Notes: generated by a model from the sequence alone, not told the origin. A DNA stretch of 5,996 nucleotides from Candidatus Aenigmatarchaeota archaeon (GCA_016219455.1 JACRMZ010000026.1:1-5996); one strand, 5' to 3'. Positions 1 to 5,562 are shown, counted from the first letter of the stretch. Numbers and translations are program-made.

Positions 1-292
1 CAGAGAATTCAATGGCGTATTTTGATGGCTTCGATGGCTTCCTTATGGCAACGGAACCTGCTGGAACCATGCCTTCGATATGGGTAATGATGCCGTGCTC
101 ATTTGCCCAGACGATATCTATGGGGAACGAGACGAACAGGTTCCAGAATGCGTGGTAGCCGGAGCGGGAAAATAAAAAGGCCATGCACTCGTTTTCCCGT
201 AGGGGGGATCGGAACATGAGGCCGCGTGACTTCTCAAGGAACGAGTGGGCTTCCATAGCTTGAAACGTTTTTCCGGAAACAGATATTTCCAT
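1..292 (-). CDS. DUF192 family protein, C-terminal part missing at window edge
   Basis: The first 97 residues of a minus-strand gene are present; it begins at ATG 292-290 and runs off the left edge without a stop. The family signature is visible: GLMFR at residues 24-28, an aromatic-rich segment HAFW around 47-50, FPIDIVWAN at 56-64, then a G-x-I-x-x-I-E strand and a KPSKPSKYA stretch near 85-93 leading into the final strand. DUF192 proteins are small single-domain beta proteins of about 100-150 residues with no settled biochemical function; many carry a signal peptide, but this one shows none and is probably cytoplasmic. The usual FWMKN is replaced by FWNLF. The start lies 2 nt after the HAD stop, with no clear Shine-Dalgarno, so it is probably translated by coupling in the same operon. 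Family assignment is confident; function is unknown. Confidence 0.85.
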   Translation of the reverse strand, partial: MEISVSGKTFQAMEAHSFLEKSRGLMFRSPLRENECMAFLFSRSGYHAFWNLFVSFPIDIVWANEHGIITHIEGMVPAGSVAIRKPSKPSKYAIEFS

Positions 293-294
293 GA

Positions 295-834
295 TCAATC
301 AAATATTTCCAGCAGTTCCCGGAGGTTTTTTATGCCGTGCTTTCCGGAAACGAGGACGGCTTTCGAATATCCTGCATTCAGTGAGCCGTCATAATCAAGA
401 GGCTTGCTGTTGCCGACATATGCGCAGTTTTCCGGTTCGCATCCGATTCGTTTTGCGGCTCGGACGAACAGCTCGCTTTCCGGTTTTTCTATCCCTTCCT
501 CGTTTGAGTAAAGCTCCGCATCAAAATATTCAGACAGGCCGGATTCCTCCAGCACTTCTTTTGGCGCCGATGTGTGCGTGTTGCTTATCAACCCAAGCCT
601 GTAGCCGCGTTCCTTCAGTTCTTTAAGAACGGGTTCGGCTTCCCTGCGGAGAGAGAATTTTGAGTAAGCCTTGGAGAATTTTCTGAAGGCGGGGTTTTCC
701 ATGGCGCCCCCAAGCGAGTCATAGCCGATGTTCCGGGATTCGATATCGTAGAGAGCATCAGCAATCCTTTCAGGGACCCATGAGGGAACCAAATCTGTGA
801 GGGTGCCTGAGAAGTCGAAGAAAATCGCTTCTAT
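295..834 (-). CDS. HAD-superfamily hydrolase-like protein, apparent ATA start, altered catalytic motifs
   Basis: This is a 179-residue HAD protein if read from ATA at 834-832. Motif I is FFDFSGTLT with nucleophile Asp7; motif II is LISNT (Ser84); motif III is Lys117 in IEKPE; motif IV is VGNSKPLDYD (142-149). A small helical cap lies between residues ~14 and ~75, like the dehalogenase/phosphoglycolate phosphatase branch. The only ordinary start in frame is TTG at 792, which would remove Asp7 and the whole first strand, so I extended to ATA, 1 nt after the stop of the upstream gene. No ATG, GTG or TTG exists between the preceding in-frame TAG and motif I. Two catalytic positions are unusual: the general acid Asp at D+2 is Ser9, and the first acid of motif IV is Asn142, although Asp147 and Asp149 follow. 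It may be a phosphatase with changed chemistry or a non-catalytic member. Substrate is not predictable. It sits between the kinase-like gene and the DUF192 gene, probably cotranscribed. Confidence 0.8.
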   Translation of the reverse strand: MEAIFFDFSGTLTDLVPSWVPERIADALYDIESRNIGYDSLGGAMENPAFRKFSKAYSKFSLRREAEPVLKELKERGYRLGLISNTHTSAPKEVLEESGLSEYFDAELYSNEEGIEKPESELFVRAAKRIGCEPENCAYVGNSKPLDYDGSLNAGYSKAVLVSGKHGIKNLRELLEIFD

Positions 835-835
835 G

Positions 836-1828
836 TCAGTTTTCGATTTTTGCTTCGTATCCGCGCCCCTCTATGAAGTCCACAAGCTCGTTTATGCTTG
901 AAAATACCTTTTGGTTGTAGTAGTGCGTGAATGGCCCGTAGTTCTTGTGGGGGAAAACCATCCATACGTCCTTGTTGGTTTCGTGCGCTTCCTTGAGCTC
1001 TGAGTCGACGCCGCTTGTGTAGACGATCTCAGGCATGAACGCAATGACCTTGTCGCTCTGCCCTATGAGCCAGTAGATGTCCCGGTGGACTATATGGTTG
1101 AACACGACATCCTTGTCGTCGTCATTGGGCTCTTCGACTTCAATCGTGCCCGGGTCGAACACAACGAAATACTCGTTCATCTTCTTTACAAAATCATCCA
1201 CAAGCTTCTTGTTGGCCGGGTTCTTGAGGTTGGTCATTGGGTAGCTTGCGTAAATTGGCTTCATCTCCGGATGGAAAATCAGCCTGTATAGCGTGTTCTC
1301 ATGCTGCCTTGCAGGTATGACATAATATGGTTTTCTCCCCTGTTCTGCAAGGCCTTGAGTGTTGTTCACTTCTACGTTCTGCCAAAGCAGGATTTCCTTG
1401 TTGCTTATGCCCTGGTCCTTCCATTGCTGTGCAGACGTCAGCCTTCTCCTGATGTCCCCAGTGCAGTCAATGACAGTGACGAAGAGATCGGGGGAGAGGC
1501 GTGTTATGTATTCCCAGTCAAACGCGTTTATGAAAACCCTGTTCCAGAAGAACGTGGCGTGCGAGTCAATGAGGATGGTGTCGTACTTGTCTTTGTCACC
1601 AAGTATCCTTTCAAAGACTGCAGCGCGGAGCGCTTTCAGTGTAACAGGGGACGTGTTGAGTATGTTGTTGGCACTTAGGGAAATTCCCATCTGCTTTGCC
1701 TGGTCAAAGACCATGGAACCGATGCTGTATATTTTGACTTTTTTGCCGTGTTTTTCGCAGTGCTTTGTGAACCGTGCAAGGTAGTCCTTGCCCCCGTTAC
1801 CATGTATCCCCGAACAGAATATTATCAT
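836..1828 (-). CDS. AdkA-like P-loop kinase domain fused to nucleoside 2-deoxyribosyltransferase-like domain
   Basis: A 330-residue protein when started at ATG 1828-1826; a TTG 15 nt upstream is possible, but a GGGGTGG Shine-Dalgarno lies just before the ATG. Residues 1-~180 resemble archaeal nucleotide kinases: a first strand IIFCSG, the loop GIHGNGGKDY (7-16), a Walker-B-like strand ILIDSHA, then SPDLFVTVIDCTGDIRRR, which matches the AdkA layout of Asp strand, substrate-side strand and arginine-rich lid. The P-loop ends GKD instead of GK[ST] and is one residue long; GKD loops are known in phosphomevalonate kinases and phage-type dNMP kinases. Residues ~240-330 look like a deoxyribosyltransferase/TIR-like Rossmann domain: a strand with SDKVIAFMP, then SGVDSEL (Ser272, Glu277 in the nucleophile position), a helix, and VWMVFP. 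The combination suggests nucleotide metabolism or sensing; the substrate is unknown. It is the first gene of the minus-strand operon. Domain calls are by motif only. Confidence 0.7.
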   Translation of the reverse strand: MIIFCSGIHGNGGKDYLARFTKHCEKHGKKVKIYSIGSMVFDQAKQMGISLSANNILNTSPVTLKALRAAVFERILGDKDKYDTILIDSHATFFWNRVFINAFDWEYITRLSPDLFVTVIDCTGDIRRRLTSAQQWKDQGISNKEILLWQNVEVNNTQGLAEQGRKPYYVIPARQHENTLYRLIFHPEMKPIYASYPMTNLKNPANKKLVDDFVKKMNEYFVVFDPGTIEVEEPNDDDKDVVFNHIVHRDIYWLIGQSDKVIAFMPEIVYTSGVDSELKEAHETNKDVWMVFPHKNYGPFTHYYNQKVFSSINELVDFIEGRGYEAKIEN

Positions 1829-1832
1829 TTTG

Positions 1833-1839
1833 CCACCCC
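1833..1839 (-). promoter_or_regulatory. Shine-Dalgarno for the kinase-like gene
   Basis: The minus strand reads GGGGTGG four bases before the ATG at 1828. It resembles the archaeal GGAGGTG consensus and favours this ATG over the upstream TTG at 1843, because the TTG start would place the motif inside the coding region. Confidence 0.5.
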
Positions 1840-1865
1840 GCAATTGTATTACTTGATGGAAAAAA

Positions 1866-1877
1866 GATTTATATGAC
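1866..1877 (-). promoter_or_regulatory. TATA box for the minus-strand operon, possibly used both ways
   Basis: The minus strand reads GTCATATAAATC, a good archaeal TATA element. A start site about 25 nt downstream would fall near 1845, giving a short leader that contains the Shine-Dalgarno. Read on the plus strand, the same site is GATTTATATG preceded by an A run, which also fits the archaeal BRE/TATA pattern, so bidirectional use is possible. Placement is by pattern only. Confidence 0.5.
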
Positions 1878-1912
1878 AGTTTTTGCCGTCGGTTATGAGA
1901 AGAAGGGAAAAC

Positions 1913-1920
1913 AATTTATC
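1913..1920 (+). promoter_or_regulatory. Candidate TATA box for the DUF460 gene
   Basis: AATTTATC is centred about 27 nt before the GTG at 1944, the spacing expected for a leaderless archaeal mRNA and similar to that seen before three other genes here. The alternative is the stronger box at 1866-1877, which would give a leader of about 45-55 nt. Confidence 0.35.
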
Positions 1921-1943
1921 CCAAAGAAACGAGTTAACAAAAA

Positions 1944-2780
1944 GTGAACAAAATGGACAAGATTCGCGTTATTGCCGGTATAGATCCGGGGATGACTACA
2001 GGAGTCGCTGCCATTTCGCTTTCCGGCGACATCATAGGGATAACAAGCAAGAAAGACTTCCGTCTTGGCGAGATAATAGAATTCATCGCGTCGCTTGGAA
2101 AACCAGTTATAGTCTCAACTGACCGCAAAGACGCGCCTGAGCTTGCAAGAAAGATCGCCTCCTCGTTTTCCGCCGCGCTCTGCTCGCCACCGGAGGACAT
2201 GAAAGAAGAGGAGAAAGCGATAATGACAAAGGGGATGTACAGGGACTCTCACGAACGTGATTCTCTCGCTTCAGCCATCTACGCAAAATCTGTCTACCAG
2301 AAGATAATGGACAAGATTGACCGCTCGGCGGGAACTATGGGATTGTCGGATTACGCGGACAGGATAAAAGACCTTGTAATACGCGGCGAAGCAAGGAACA
2401 TAGCTGAAGCGATGGACAAGTGCGTTCCAAGAACAGAAACAAAAGCAGTTCAGAAGGAAAGGGGGATAGATTCACGGTACGTCAAGCGCCTGGAAAGCCA
2501 GGTCAATAAGTACAAATCCCTCACGTCAGACATAGACATTTTTGAAAGGGAGCTTGACGTCATAAAGCTCCGCAAACAGGTTTCAGACTTAGAAGTCTCG
2601 CTAAAGAAGCAGGCGCTGCGCGCAGACGTTGCAGAACGCAAATCCAAACTTCTCAGCCTTCTCATGAAAGCGCAGATGGAAAGGGCGTTTTTAGTCGTTC
2701 CCCTGGGGCAGGAGGAAGGCCTGCCAGGAACAGCGATTTACGTCAACACCCCGTCGCGGTCGTCAAAGAGGACATGTTGA
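1944..2780 (+). CDS. DUF460 (COG2433) RNase H-like protein, C-terminus out of frame
   Basis: The literal ORF gives 278 residues from GTG 1944; ATG 1953 is an equally plausible start three codons in. Residues 7-120 are the DUF460 RNase H-fold domain: IAGIDPGMTTGVAAISLSG (Asp14), KPVIVSTD (Asp60) and HERDSLASA (Glu104, Asp106), an acidic set like that of Holliday junction resolvases and other RNase H-fold nucleases. Residues ~170-245 are charged and heptad-like, a likely coiled coil, and the chain ends in a strand-like ERAFLVVPLG segment. The family is archaeal and poorly characterised; a nucleic-acid role is inferred from the fold. It is clearly shorter than the ~600-residue homologues I recall. 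The last eight residues, SRSSKRTC, appear to be out of frame: a natural continuation lies in the next frame to 2839 (separate entry), giving 298 residues after correction. Confidence 0.88.
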   Translation: MNKMDKIRVIAGIDPGMTTGVAAISLSGDIIGITSKKDFRLGEIIEFIASLGKPVIVSTDRKDAPELARKIASSFSAALCSPPEDMKEEEKAIMTKGMYRDSHERDSLASAIYAKSVYQKIMDKIDRSAGTMGLSDYADRIKDLVIRGEARNIAEAMDKCVPRTETKAVQKERGIDSRYVKRLESQVNKYKSLTSDIDIFERELDVIKLRKQVSDLEVSLKKQALRADVAERKSKLLSLLMKAQMERAFLVVPLGQEEGLPGTAIYVNTPSRSSKRTC

Positions 2781-2839
2781 AGGGCCCGTTCAGCAAGAAT
2801 GAGTTCATCGACTGGCTATCGTCTTACAGGAAACGCTGA
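2749..2839 (+). pseudogene. Displaced C-terminal coding remnant of the DUF460 gene
   Basis: After the run of four C at 2749-2752, the frame one base back reads VAVVKEDMLKGPFSKNEFID and then WLSSYRKR, followed by TGA at 2837-2839. This looks like ordinary soluble protein and ends just before the next promoter. Adding one C to the run would join it smoothly to the upstream AIYVNTP segment and give a 298-residue protein. It may be a sequencing or assembly error in a homopolymer, or a real recent frameshift. It is not a separate gene. Confidence 0.75.
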
Positions 2840-2847
2840 TTATTTAA
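2840..2847 (+). promoter_or_regulatory. TATA box for archaeosortase/SemiSWEET transcript
   Basis: TTATTTAA starts directly after the displaced DUF460 stop and is centred about 26 nt before ATG 2870. No Shine-Dalgarno lies between, so the mRNA is probably leaderless. Confidence 0.55.
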
Positions 2848-2869
2848 CCCGACAAAAAAAGTAGTAATT

Positions 2870-3319
2870 ATGAAATCCCTTGAATTCTCACTCAAGCTAT
2901 CTGCCCTTTCAGCCATGCTTTATTCTGCCCCGTTGATGAACATCGATTTCCTTCCAGTAAGGGAAATGATTGCATCGCATGCAGCCAGCTTTCTCGGTTT
3001 TCTTGGCCAGGCTGTATCCAGGGACGGAACGCTTCTGATGCTTGGAAACAGCGAAATAGCCATAACGCGCGACTGCGTGCCGTGGAAGCTCACGCTGTTC
3101 TTCTTTTCCCTCACGCTGCTGTCTTCAGCCACAATAAGGAAGAAGGCAGCCATGCTTTCATCGTTCATCGTGATGGTTTATGCGGCAAATATAGCGAGGA
3201 TAGCTGTTTTGTCGTATTCCGCGGCGTTCGGGGAACAACTGTTTTGGCTTGTCCACTTCGTTTTCCAGGCTGCGTTCATCGCCTTTGCCGTGGGGTACTG
3301 GGCGCTTTGGAGGCGTTGA
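2870..3319 (+). CDS. Exosortase/archaeosortase family membrane protein
   Basis: A 149-residue, very hydrophobic protein with about four membrane helices (roughly 7-24, 74-88, 94-116, 124-146). The catalytic triad of the exosortase/archaeosortase family is visible in order: Cys69 in TRDCVPWK, Arg110 in NIARIAVL and His129 in WLVHFVFQ. These are membrane transpeptidase-like enzymes that cleave a C-terminal tripartite sorting signal and pass the protein to a lipid or other acceptor on the outer face of the membrane. It is short for the family, essentially the core domain. No protein with a recognisable sorting signal is encoded in the window. It appears to be first in a transcript with the SemiSWEET gene, whose ATG overlaps its TGA by one base. 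The family call is strong from the triad; the subfamily is not assigned. Confidence 0.85.
   Translation: MKSLEFSLKLSALSAMLYSAPLMNIDFLPVREMIASHAASFLGFLGQAVSRDGTLLMLGNSEIAITRDCVPWKLTLFFFSLTLLSSATIRKKAAMLSSFIVMVYAANIARIAVLSYSAAFGEQLFWLVHFVFQAAFIAFAVGYWALWRR
3309..3313 (+). promoter_or_regulatory. Shine-Dalgarno for SemiSWEET gene
   Basis: GGAGG lies inside the end of the archaeosortase gene, 5 nt before ATG 3319. It fixes this ATG as the likely start rather than the internal ATG at codon 23, and shows that the gene is translated from within a longer transcript. Confidence 0.6.
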
Positions 3320-3630
3320 TGGACGTTCATCACGCGCACAAACGGAAGCCCGTTTCCCCTGAAGCGGAAAAGTGGAAGAGTTTTATGGACAAGGCGATTT
3401 ATCCAGTCAGCGCCGCAGGAATCGTGATGACGTTCCCGCAGATAGCGAAGATATATGGTGAGAAGGACGCAAGCGGGCTTTCTCTGGCGTCATGGGTGGC
3501 ATACCTGGCCATAACTCTGTTTTGGCTTGCATATGGGCTAATGCATAGGGAACGCCCGATAATATTTTCTTCAGCTGTGTGGATAGCCCTTTACATCGTG
3601 ATTATAGCCGGAATCATTGCCTACGGATAA
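3319..3630 (+). CDS. SemiSWEET-type (PQ-loop/MtN3) transporter
   Basis: A 103-residue membrane protein with one three-helix PQ-loop unit. An unusually long hydrophilic leader of about 23 residues (HHAHKRK, then charged) precedes helix 1. Helix 1 ends in FPQIAKIYGEKDASGLSL, with the signature Pro40-Gln41 and the following basic/serine turn; helix 2 has the W-x-x-x-x-x-x-x-L-F-W-L-A-YG pattern; helix 3 follows the short RERP loop. SemiSWEETs dimerise to make a small sugar uniporter in bacteria and some archaea; the substrate here is unknown. The start ATG overlaps the archaeosortase stop (TGATG) and has its own GGAGG, so the two are cotranscribed and coupled. The family call is confident; sugar transport is inferred from the family. 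Confidence 0.85.
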   Translation: MDVHHAHKRKPVSPEAEKWKSFMDKAIYPVSAAGIVMTFPQIAKIYGEKDASGLSLASWVAYLAITLFWLAYGLMHRERPIIFSSAVWIALYIVIIAGIIAYG

Positions 3631-3633
3631 AAG
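3626..3633 (+). promoter_or_regulatory. Candidate TATA box for the UbiA gene
   Basis: GATAAAAG overlaps the TAA stop of the SemiSWEET gene and is centred about 25 nt before ATG 3655, with a pyrimidine-rich stretch and no Shine-Dalgarno between. Read-through from the upstream genes is also possible. Confidence 0.4.
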
Positions 3634-3654
3634 CCTTCTTTTCCATTCTTTCCC

Positions 3655-4464
3655 ATGCATCCGTATCTTGAGATAACGAGGCCCAATGTCTGCGCGCTTG
3701 CCGCACTTGGCCTCTTTGTAGGTTCGGTTGTCGCAAAAGTGCCTCTTGGCCCAAGCCTTGCATACGCGCTTGCCGCAGCCGTGCTGATATGCGCAGCCGG
3801 CAACGTGATAAACGATTATTTCGATTTTCACATAGACAAGGTCAACGCGCCTTTGAGGCCGCTGCCCTCAGGCAGGATGAAAAGGCTTAACGCGCTTTAT
3901 TTTTCGTTCGCACTTTTCATTGCCGGGATTGCCGTATCGTCTTACGTCAATAGCCAGTTCTTTGCCGCCGCGATAATCAACTCCGCCATATCGTTCATGT
4001 ACGCTTCTAATTTCAAGAGGATGCCTCTAGTCAGCAACCTTGTCGTGAGCTGGCTTTCCGTTTCCGTGTACGTTGCGGCAGGATTCGTGAACAACGAATG
4101 GATAGGCGGCAACATTGCGCTGCTGGCAACAATGTCGTTCTTTGCAATGATGGCACGCGAGATAATAAAGGATGTTGAAGATATGGCTGGGGATAGGAAA
4201 GGAGGGGCGATGAAGCTCCCCTCCGTAATAGGGAAACGCGCCTCTGTCTGGCTTTCCAGGATTTTTTCAATCATTGCAGTTGCGCTTGTCCCAGTCCCAT
4301 ATGTTCTGGGGATGATGGGAAAATGGTACCTTTTGCCATCCGGGGCCGCGGCGATGCTTGTGATAGCAAGCATGTTCAAATCCCCAAAAGAGGCGAAGAA
4401 AGGCCTCAAGACGGGGATGTTCCTCGTTTTGCTTGGGTACGTTGCTGGTTCAGCCGTTTTATAA
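3655..4464 (+). CDS. UbiA-family prenyltransferase, probable digeranylgeranylglyceryl phosphate synthase
   Basis: A 269-residue polytopic membrane protein with roughly eight or nine hydrophobic helices. Both UbiA aspartate motifs are intact: NDYFDFHID at 53-61 (Asp54, Asp57, Asp61), followed by the RPLPSGR box at 68-74, and REIIKDVEDMAGD at 168-180 (Asp173, Asp176, Asp180), followed by a KLPSVIGKR segment. This arrangement, with N-x-x-x-D-x-x-I-D-K-x-N then R-P-x-P-S-G, is that of archaeal DGGGP synthases, which add the second geranylgeranyl chain to geranylgeranylglyceryl phosphate, the second ether-bond step in making archaeal membrane lipids. Other UbiA members (heme O or quinone pathways) are possible but less likely in this context. 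It stands between two probable promoters, so it may be a single-gene transcript. Length is normal for the family. Confidence 0.85.
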   Translation: MHPYLEITRPNVCALAALGLFVGSVVAKVPLGPSLAYALAAAVLICAAGNVINDYFDFHIDKVNAPLRPLPSGRMKRLNALYFSFALFIAGIAVSSYVNSQFFAAAIINSAISFMYASNFKRMPLVSNLVVSWLSVSVYVAAGFVNNEWIGGNIALLATMSFFAMMAREIIKDVEDMAGDRKGGAMKLPSVIGKRASVWLSRIFSIIAVALVPVPYVLGMMGKWYLLPSGAAAMLVIASMFKSPKEAKKGLKTGMFLVLLGYVAGSAVL

Positions 4465-4466
4465 TA
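4457..4466 (+). promoter_or_regulatory. TATA box for the KaiC-like gene
   Basis: TTTTATAATA covers the TAA stop of the UbiA gene and is centred about 24 nt before ATG 4486. No Shine-Dalgarno is present in the gap, so a leaderless mRNA is expected. Confidence 0.55.
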
Positions 4467-4485
4467 GGCAAAAGATATACTAACT

Positions 4486-5415
4486 ATGGATGATTCCAAG
4501 ACGCTTGCTGTGCGTCTCCTCCAGAAGGGCTATAGCCCGGAAGCCGTAAGGAAAGCGCTCCACGAAAAGGGCTATCCAGAAAGCGCTGTTGAAAAGGCAT
4601 TGGAAGAGCTTGGTTTTCCAAAACCCGCTGAAAAAGCCGCAGAGCCTCCAGAGATAAAAAAAACTCTTGAAGCAAAAAAGTCCCCTGAAGGCGAGTTTTT
4701 CAAGACAGGCGTCGCTGGTTTTGACAATCTTCTTGAGAAAGGCATCCCCCGCGGGATAACAATCCTTGTGAGCGGCTCTGCTGGAACAGGGAAAACGCTT
4801 TTTTGCCTCAATGCAATGTCAAACCTTTCAAAGCAGGGCTTTCAGTGCCTGTACATAAGCCTCGAGGAGAGCGAGGACAGGCTACGAAAGCACATGGATG
4901 ACATGGGGCTTGAAAACAGCGGGATAGCCATAGTCCGCGTCGACCCGTTTCGGATAAGCAGGAGTGTCGAGGCGCTCCAGATAAAGGCCGAGGGCAGGCT
5001 GCTTGCAAAGCTTGAGGATGTCGTGGAGATAATACCAAAAGGGCTGAAGCCTGATTTTATTTTCATCGACTCGATAACTGCCATCGCAGCAGCGTTCGCA
5101 GGAAGGGAAGTCAACTACCGTGTCTACATCGAGCAGCTTTTCAAGTATCTCGAGCAGATAAAAGCAACGACTTTCCTGATAAGCGAGACTACGGACGCGC
5201 CAAGGAAACTAAGCCCGACTGGAGTCGAGGAGTTCCTGGCAGACGGGATAATCGTCGTGTACCACATTCAGAATCGGATGTCCCGCGAGCGCGTCATAGA
5301 GATCCTGAAGATGCGGGGGGCAAAGCACAAGGAGAAACTGGTCCCGTTTGAGATAACTTCGACTGGAGTCGTAGTCCATCCCGACCAGGAGGTATTCGCG
5401 GAGTTTGATAAGTGA
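4486..5415 (+). CDS. Single-domain KaiC/RadA-like ATPase with N-terminal duplicated helical motif
   Basis: A 309-residue soluble protein. Residues 70-300 form one KaiC-type RecA-fold domain: TGVAGFDNLLEKGIPRG entry, Walker A GSAGTGKT (97-104), the paired glutamates SLEES (Glu127, Glu128), Walker B DFIFIDS (Asp195), and the KMRGAKH segment (275-281) typical of KaiC proteins. Archaea carry many such single-domain ATPases, used in signalling, motility regulation or unknown roles. Residues 8-42 contain two copies of a KGYxxxAVxKAL-E unit (14-27 and 28-41), predicted as a small helical, UBA-like pair, followed by a charged Pro/Glu/Lys linker (45-69). It is not a circadian KaiC, which has two domains, and it is not RadA, which has an N-terminal helix-hairpin-helix of different pattern. 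Two small ORFs follow closely. Function beyond ATP binding and hydrolysis is unknown. Confidence 0.88.
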   Translation: MDDSKTLAVRLLQKGYSPEAVRKALHEKGYPESAVEKALEELGFPKPAEKAAEPPEIKKTLEAKKSPEGEFFKTGVAGFDNLLEKGIPRGITILVSGSAGTGKTLFCLNAMSNLSKQGFQCLYISLEESEDRLRKHMDDMGLENSGIAIVRVDPFRISRSVEALQIKAEGRLLAKLEDVVEIIPKGLKPDFIFIDSITAIAAAFAGREVNYRVYIEQLFKYLEQIKATTFLISETTDAPRKLSPTGVEEFLADGIIVVYHIQNRMSRERVIEILKMRGAKHKEKLVPFEITSTGVVVHPDQEVFAEFDK

Positions 5416-5419
5416 TGAC

Positions 5420-5428
5420 GAGGCGATG
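5420..5428 (+). promoter_or_regulatory. Shine-Dalgarno before first small ORF
   Basis: GAGGCGATG resembles GGAGGTGAT, and its GAGG lies 7 nt before ATG 5431. It supports translation of the 43-codon ORF from the transcript of the KaiC-like gene. Confidence 0.45.
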
Positions 5429-5430
5429 AT

Positions 5431-5562
5431 ATGGGATTGTTCTGTTTTAAGCACTCCAAACCACAGGGGAGCAAGCCTACAGCCCGCCGCACATCGCATG
5501 TGCGGCATGTCCCGTGCAGTTTTAGGGTAATCCTGATATCCCCCACAAGGAGGGGAATCTGA
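5431..5562 (+). CDS. Small hypothetical ORF, 43 residues, starts MGLFCFKH
   Basis: This ORF begins 15 nt after the KaiC-like stop and has a fair Shine-Dalgarno. The product is basic (many Arg and Lys) and contains Cys5, His8, His23, His26 and Cys29, which might bind metal, but it matches no family I know. Its first eight residues, MGLFCFKH, resemble MGLFGFKH at the start of the next ORF, with different codons, which favours a protein over chance. Against this, the middle holds a strong 9-bp hairpin, and another frame across the same bases reads HIACAACP, a CxxC knuckle, before a TAG at 5523-5525. The ORF could therefore be frameshifted or be a structured RNA segment. Its TGA overlaps the ATG of the next ORF, implying coupling. 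Confidence 0.45.
   Translation: MGLFCFKHSKPQGSKPTARRTSHVRHVPCSFRVILISPTRRGI
5486..5506 (+). other. Perfect 9-bp hairpin with 3-nt loop
   Basis: GCCGCACAT (5486-5494) and ATGTGCGGC (5498-5506) pair perfectly around CGC. It is GC-rich and lies about 70 nt after the KaiC-like stop, inside the small ORF. A U-run of four follows only 14 nt later, so it is not a typical intrinsic terminator. A role in RNA processing, mRNA stability or coupling is possible. Confidence 0.6.
5549..5555 (+). promoter_or_regulatory. Shine-Dalgarno for second small ORF
   Basis: GGAGGGG lies 6 nt before ATG 5562. It is the strongest ribosome binding site in the window and supports this start. Confidence 0.6.

Noticed and set aside
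28..52. Short tandem repeat of GATGGCTTC-like units.
   Set aside because: It encodes the KPSKPSK segment normal for DUF192 proteins and is only two copies long.
1301..1784. Plus-strand ORFs of 125 and 141 codons opposite the kinase-like gene.
   Set aside because: They lie antisense to a gene with clear domain motifs, and their products resemble no protein family.
3082..3318. In-frame upstream extension of the SemiSWEET reading frame inside the archaeosortase gene.
   Set aside because: It is a shadow of the archaeosortase; the GGAGG and ATG 3319 give a normal SemiSWEET, and the extension shows no domain.
3942..4499. Minus-strand ORF of 185 codons opposite the UbiA gene.
   Set aside because: It is antisense to a gene with intact catalytic motifs, and the open frame is explained by codon composition.
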